Positions 15,494-19,462 of a DNA stretch of 19,462 nucleotides are shown one piece after another. Numbering within the stretch: the stretch's first letter is position 1; each line of letters begins with the position of its first letter. The stretch is from Flavobacteriales bacterium (GTDB lineage: Bacteria > Bacteroidota > Bacteroidia > Flavobacteriales > UA16). Location of the stretch: NCBI GenBank assembly GCA_018700255.1, contig JABISU010000157.1, positions 1-19,462 of the forward strand. Direction: 5' to 3'. A model generated the notes under the pieces. That model was given only the letters and a program-made list of their open reading frames with translations. It was not told where the DNA came from and ran no database searches. The position numbers and the translations under genes were made by a program.

Positions 15494-17959
15494 CTAATTA
15501 AACAGGTCCGAATCGTCGAATCCATCAGAATCGAAGGTATGCCCTTTTATAGAGACTTGGTCTTTGCAATTTAATGTGTCAGATCCCAAGGACTCAGGCC
15601 TAACAAAATCTTCTTGTGAAAGACCTATGCTCTCATCTGCGTAAGTATCCTTCATAAAAAATCCATATATAGGTAGAGCAGTGTTCGCTCCTTGACCGTA
15701 ATGAGTCGTTGAAAATCTGACTGTGGGGTCTTGCGCTCCTACCCAAACCCCAGTTACCAATTCCGGTGTAAGCCCCATAAACCACCCGTCAGTATTGTTT
15801 TGTGTTGTTCCTGTTTTTCCGCCCATAGGCGCTGTGATTCCATCGTAATCTCTTGCTTCGGAATCGTAACGAAGCCTGACGCCTGTTCCCATTCGTTTTT
15901 GGAGTTCTTCATTCCAAGCCCCGTCAACAACGCCTTTCATCATACGAACTACACGGTAGGCAGTGAGTTCATCAAGGCCTTGTCTGATATCAGGGCTGGG
16001 TTCAAAAATGGTATTCCCAAATCTATCTTCTACTCTGATTAAGATGGTGGGTTCAACGTAAACACCTCCATTTACAAGAGCAGCGTTAGCAGAAACAAGC
16101 TCTTTCAATTTGAGTTCTGCTACTCCGAGAGCGATAGAAGGAACATTGGGGATATCGCTATCAATTCCCAGGGCGTGTGCAAGTTTTATCACTCTATCAG
16201 TACCGAACGTTTTAATGAGTTTTGCTGTAACAGTATTCATTGAGTTCGCAAGGGCGTACTCGAGGGTTACTATTTCTCCATATTCTGCTTCTTCTGAAGA
16301 ATTTTGTGGACACCAAATCGGGGGATCATAACCCTCTGGAAGGTCTATACAAGTCACTTGGTTAGGCAATTCGTCACAGGAATTCATCCCCATCCTAAGG
16401 GCGGTAGCGTATACGAAGGGTTTGAAGGTAGAGCCAACCTGGCGGCGGCTTTGGTCTACATTATCGTATTGAAAAAACTTATAGTCAATGCCTCCAACCC
16501 ACGCTTTTATTTGGCCTGAAGAGGGTTCGATAGAAAGCAGGCCGGCATGAAGCGTTTTCTTGCGATGAATAATGCTGTCCATGGGAGACATAACCGTATC
16601 TCGTGGGCCAGAGTGGCTGAAAACCTTCATTTTTACTGGCTTATTCATGGACACTTTGAAATTCTTTTGACTTAATCCCATCCATGTGTGACCACATCCG
16701 CCTTTGTCGGGCATACACTTAAAACCTCCTGAGCCATCTTCGAAAGTATGGTCTCGGATGTAAAAAGCTGGTCTATTACAACCGGGGCAAAGCTTTCCTT
16801 TGCTTTTTTTATACCTGTCCGAATCGCGTACTGCGATGTCTATAATTGTCTGCTTCGCTTCTTGATCTATCTCCTCAAAAAACGGATAGTCTTGTTTTGG
16901 GCGGTTTTTCAGGTCTCTATCAAAAGCTGCTTGGAGCTCTCCACCTAAATGCTTAGAAACGGCATTTTCAGCATACTGTTGCATCCGACTATCAATCGTG
17001 GTGTGCACTTTTAACCCGTCTCTGTAAATATTGTACTTCGATCCATCGGCCTTACTAACAACATAAGAGTCATCGGGGTTTTTCTGCGAGAAAATTCTCT
17101 TTAATTCTGCTCGTAAACGCTCTCTAAAATATGGAGCGGCGCCCTCATCGTGGCTTACTCTTTGGTAATTTAAAGTAATCGGCCGTGCTTTGATAGAATC
17201 AAGAGATATTGGGGTAAGGAGCTCATATTTACCCATTTGGTTTAGAACAACATTCCTGCGCTTTGTAACCAATTCCATTCTGCGAAGTGGATTAAATAGG
17301 GCGCTATTCTTCAACATCCCCACTAACATCGCGCATTCTTCCACATTTAATTCCTCAACCTCTTTGTCAAAATAAATGGTCGAAGCAGATCTTATTCCCA
17401 CGGCTTGATTTAGAAAGTCGTATCTATTGAGATACATCGCAATAATCTCACCCTTCGTGTAGTGGCTCTCTAACCGTGCCGCAATGATCCACTCTTTAGG
17501 TTTTTGTAAAAGCGCTCGCTCTAAAAAGCTTGTTGATTCATACTCTTCTGTAAAAAGTAGCTTTGCCAGTTGTTGCGTGATCGTTGAACCCCCTCCCCTT
17601 TTGCCTAAAAAGGCTATCGCTCTACCCAAACCGAAAAAGTCAACTCCATCATGACTGAAAAACCTTGCATCTTCTGTAGAAATTAACGCGTCTATAAGGT
17701 GCTGAGGTAAGTCTTCGAACCGAGCGTCAGATCTATTCTCGTTATAATAGCTTCCTAAGATCTTCCCGTCCATGGTATAAACCTTCGTTGCAAGATCTGT
17801 ACGAGGGTTAGTGAGAGCGTCCGTGTCTGGCAGATCCCCAAGTCGAGCAATAACTACAAGAGCTAATATTCCTAAAAGTGGGCTTATTCCCACAAGGAAT
17901 AATAGAGCTTTCAAATAACCAGTTCTGGCAGTATTCTTAATTGAGGTGTGTTTAGGCAT
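15494..17959 (-). CDS. mrcA: Bifunctional penicillin-binding protein 1A
   Basis: A class A PBP that polymerises glycan strands and cross-links peptides in the periplasm, 821 residues from ATG 17959. A GTG ten codons upstream (17989) would also be in frame, but the ATG leaves a standard short basic cytoplasmic tail before the membrane helix (about 15-39). The GT51 glycosyltransferase has ALISTEDARFFSHDG (catalytic Glu96) and GGGSTITQQLAK. The transpeptidase has the serine motif GSTFKPF (S510), SMN (573-575) and KTGT (715-718). Between the glycosyltransferase and the transpeptidase active site lies an unusual Cys-rich insert with CPGC (391-394), KC (415) and GCGH (422-424), resembling a zinc ribbon. 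It is divergent from rseP across 101 bases and is followed by scoA. The C-terminus is short and acidic. Confidence 0.95.
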   Translation of the reverse strand: MPKHTSIKNTARTGYLKALLFLVGISPLLGILALVVIARLGDLPDTDALTNPRTDLATKVYTMDGKILGSYYNENRSDARFEDLPQHLIDALISTEDARFFSHDGVDFFGLGRAIAFLGKRGGGSTITQQLAKLLFTEEYESTSFLERALLQKPKEWIIAARLESHYTKGEIIAMYLNRYDFLNQAVGIRSASTIYFDKEVEELNVEECAMLVGMLKNSALFNPLRRMELVTKRRNVVLNQMGKYELLTPISLDSIKARPITLNYQRVSHDEGAAPYFRERLRAELKRIFSQKNPDDSYVVSKADGSKYNIYRDGLKVHTTIDSRMQQYAENAVSKHLGGELQAAFDRDLKNRPKQDYPFFEEIDQEAKQTIIDIAVRDSDRYKKSKGKLCPGCNRPAFYIRDHTFEDGSGGFKCMPDKGGCGHTWMGLSQKNFKVSMNKPVKMKVFSHSGPRDTVMSPMDSIIHRKKTLHAGLLSIEPSSGQIKAWVGGIDYKFFQYDNVDQSRRQVGSTFKPFVYATALRMGMNSCDELPNQVTCIDLPEGYDPPIWCPQNSSEEAEYGEIVTLEYALANSMNTVTAKLIKTFGTDRVIKLAHALGIDSDIPNVPSIALGVAELKLKELVSANAALVNGGVYVEPTILIRVEDRFGNTIFEPSPDIRQGLDELTAYRVVRMMKGVVDGAWNEELQKRMGTGVRLRYDSEARDYDGITAPMGGKTGTTQNNTDGWFMGLTPELVTGVWVGAQDPTVRFSTTHYGQGANTALPIYGFFMKDTYADESIGLSQEDFVRPESLGSDTLNCKDQVSIKGHTFDSDGFDDSDLFN

Positions 17960-18021
17960 GGGTATCGCTAGATACTGCAATATGCACACAACTAAATAAA
18001 ATATTTAAGAATTTCACAACG

Positions 18022-18055
18022 TTTGTCAGCATCACATCGTGGAAAGTTATCTTTG
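18022..18055 (+). promoter_or_regulatory. rseP promoter
   Basis: TTTG (18022-18025), a 22-base spacer and TATCTTTG (18048-18055), a perfect match to TAnnTTTG. The box ends only five bases before the rseP ATG, implying an almost leaderless message. Confidence 0.6.
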
Positions 18056-18060
18056 CCGCC

Positions 18061-19389
18061 ATGATTGCACTTATTAAAGGATTACAACTCCTACTCAGCC
18101 TCTCACTTCTTGTGGTATTACACGAGTTAGGCCACTACTTAGCAGCCCGTTACTTCAAAACTAGAGTAGAGAAATTCTACCTGTTTATGAATCCTGGATT
18201 TTCTCTTTTCAAGAAACAAATTGGAGACACCGAATGGGGGATCGGTTGGCTGCCTTTAGGTGGTTACGTAAAAATAAGCGGAATGATAGACGAGAGCATG
18301 GACAAGGAGCAAATGGCTAAGCCGGCTGAACCTTGGGAGTTTCGATCTAAACCGGCATGGCAAAGGCTCATTATTATGCTTGGCGGAATAATCGTGAATC
18401 TAATTGTAGGGTTTTTGATTTACAGTATGATATTGCTGGTTTGGGGTCAAACTGTTTTGCCTAACAAATACGCAATTGATATTGATCCACGTCTTGAGCT
18501 GTTGGGTTTTCAAAGTGGAGATCATATCATTTCTTTTAACGGAGAAGAGCTTGAAACCTTTAGAGATGTAAGAACAACCGCATTCTTTGAACCAGTAACC
18601 GAGGCGATAATTAAAAGAAATGGTGTAGAGAAGGAGCTTTCTTTTAAAACAGAATTGGGACAGGTGCTACTTGATGAGGGAATACGCAGACCCTTTTCTC
18701 TACAAGTTCCTCCAGTAATTAAAAGTGTTAACTCTGATTCAAGGGCTGAAGAGGCTGGACTAGTAGCCGGAGATTTAATTCTTGGGGTTAATGATAATCT
18801 GGTTTTCTCACAACAGCAGACCGTAAATACTTTTCAGGGTTACCCCAATTCTCCCGTTGTAGTCCATATAGAGCGTGATAGAGAAAAACTCTCTTTGCCT
18901 GTAATGACTGACAGCTTAGGGCATATCGGTTTTACAATGGAAAGCCCGGCTAGTTTTTCGGAGATGTTTGTTCAGGAAAAAATAGAATACGGTGCCTTAG
19001 ATGCTTTGGTAAATGGGTTTTTTATGGCGGGAACTACTTTACAGGAGTATGCCCTTTCTCTTCGATTTTTAGCTTCTAAATCTGGCGCATCACAAGTGGG
19101 ATCGTTAATTACATTTGGTAGCATCTTCGACGGAAGTTGGGATTGGTTAGTCTTCTGGAGAAACACCGCTTTCTTATCGTTAATACTTGCCTTTATGAAC
19201 CTTTTGCCTATCCCCGCTTTAGATGGTGGGCATGTTGTGTTCTTACTTTATGAGATTGTCGTGGGGAAGCCCGCTCCAGATAAAATCATGGAAATAGCGC
19301 AGGTAATCGGGATTACACTGTTACTTGGGTTAATGGTTTTTGCGTTAGGGAACGATTTTTGGCGACTCTTTACCGGTGGGTTTGGCTAA
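18061..19389 (+). CDS. rseP: Site-2 intramembrane zinc metalloprotease RseP
   Basis: A 442-residue M50 protease of the inner membrane that cuts anti-sigma factors, and in some bacteria signal-peptide remnants, within the membrane. The zinc site is HELGH in the first helix (H21, E22, H25), and the third ligand comes from NLLPIPALDGGH (D388) near the C-terminus. Between them lie the GWLPLGGYVKISGM membrane-associated hairpin, a second helix (about 102-124), one well-formed PDZ domain (about 215-280, VIKSVNSDSRAEEAGLVAGD) and a degenerate one before it (about 140-200). Length fits the RseP family. It stands alone behind its own promoter, divergent from mrcA, a cell-envelope gene. The cognate sigma/anti-sigma pair is not in the window. 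Confidence 0.94.
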   Translation: MIALIKGLQLLLSLSLLVVLHELGHYLAARYFKTRVEKFYLFMNPGFSLFKKQIGDTEWGIGWLPLGGYVKISGMIDESMDKEQMAKPAEPWEFRSKPAWQRLIIMLGGIIVNLIVGFLIYSMILLVWGQTVLPNKYAIDIDPRLELLGFQSGDHIISFNGEELETFRDVRTTAFFEPVTEAIIKRNGVEKELSFKTELGQVLLDEGIRRPFSLQVPPVIKSVNSDSRAEEAGLVAGDLILGVNDNLVFSQQQTVNTFQGYPNSPVVVHIERDREKLSLPVMTDSLGHIGFTMESPASFSEMFVQEKIEYGALDALVNGFFMAGTTLQEYALSLRFLASKSGASQVGSLITFGSIFDGSWDWLVFWRNTAFLSLILAFMNLLPIPALDGGHVVFLLYEIVVGKPAPDKIMEIAQVIGITLLLGLMVFALGNDFWRLFTGGFG

Positions 19390-19407
19390 ATTCTTATCTT
19401 GTGTGCT

Positions 19408-19462
19408 ATGCTCAATAATGTGTTTGAAGTTTTTACAATTGAGGATATAGGTGCCTTTTCAC
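19408..19462 (+). CDS. Start of an unidentified gene, cut by the window edge
   Basis: An ATG at 19408 opens a frame of 18 codons (MLNNVFEVFTIEDIGAFS) that runs off the window without a stop. TATCTTGT lies five bases upstream, the same spacing as the -7 box before rseP, so this may be a real start. The fragment is too short to identify. Confidence 0.4.
   Translation, partial: MLNNVFEVFTIEDIGAFS

Noticed and set aside
17960..17989. GTG 17989 as the PBP1A start
   Set aside because: It adds ten residues with no family counterpart before the basic tail; ATG 17959 gives the usual cytoplasmic stub.
1..19462. CRISPR array, insertion sequence, toxin-antitoxin or other defence system
   Set aside because: No regularly spaced repeats, transposase, paired inverted repeats or known defence domains were seen; apart from the recombinase remnant the content is housekeeping and metal handling.

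Overview
The window reads as a chromosomal segment of a Bacteroidota bacterium, most likely a marine-type Flavobacteriales relative. The signs are promoters of the TTTG / TAnnTTTG type, a five-helix cytochrome b sdhCAB operon, a TonB-dependent receptor with a carboxypeptidase-regulatory-like N-terminal domain, GltX with the HMGG and KLSKR signatures, tRNA genes without an encoded CCA end, and AT-rich, tightly packed genes. These are family-level inferences; no rRNA or taxonomic marker was compared.

Left edge (1-1030): the 3' part of a large serine recombinase, broken by one in-frame TGA at the second zinc-ribbon cysteine. It runs antisense into tRNA-Arg(CCT) and ends at the anticodon, which looks like the right end of an old mobile element with the tRNA 3' half as its attachment site. 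A terminator hairpin and a CAT-anticodon tRNA, probably Ile2, follow. A consensus promoter for that tRNA lies inside the end of rnr.

1054-4886: rnr (RNase R) on the minus strand, divergent from a plus-strand pair made of a class I SAM methyltransferase and miaE (tRNA hydroxylase). RNA maturation and decay is the shared theme.

4900-8025 (minus): a three-gene metal-handling unit: a periplasmic HMA protein, an HMA lipoprotein and a TonB-dependent receptor with a His-rich N-terminus and a Met-rich stretch. Copper is the best guess. 8092-11541 (minus): sdhCAB, complex II, from its own promoter.

11672-14060: ssb (short paralogue, minus) diverges from gltX-folB (plus). 14094-17959 (minus): mrcA/PBP1A, with an unusual Cys-rich ribbon-like insert, followed by scoA and scoB (3-oxoacid CoA-transferase). 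18061-19389 (plus): rseP, then the first codons of a further gene running off the edge. No CRISPR array, IS element or toxin/defence system was recognised. The most interesting items are the broken recombinase in tRNA-Arg, the terminator abutting that tRNA, the HMA/TonB unit and the PBP1A insert. No gene-free stretch exceeds about 140 bases.
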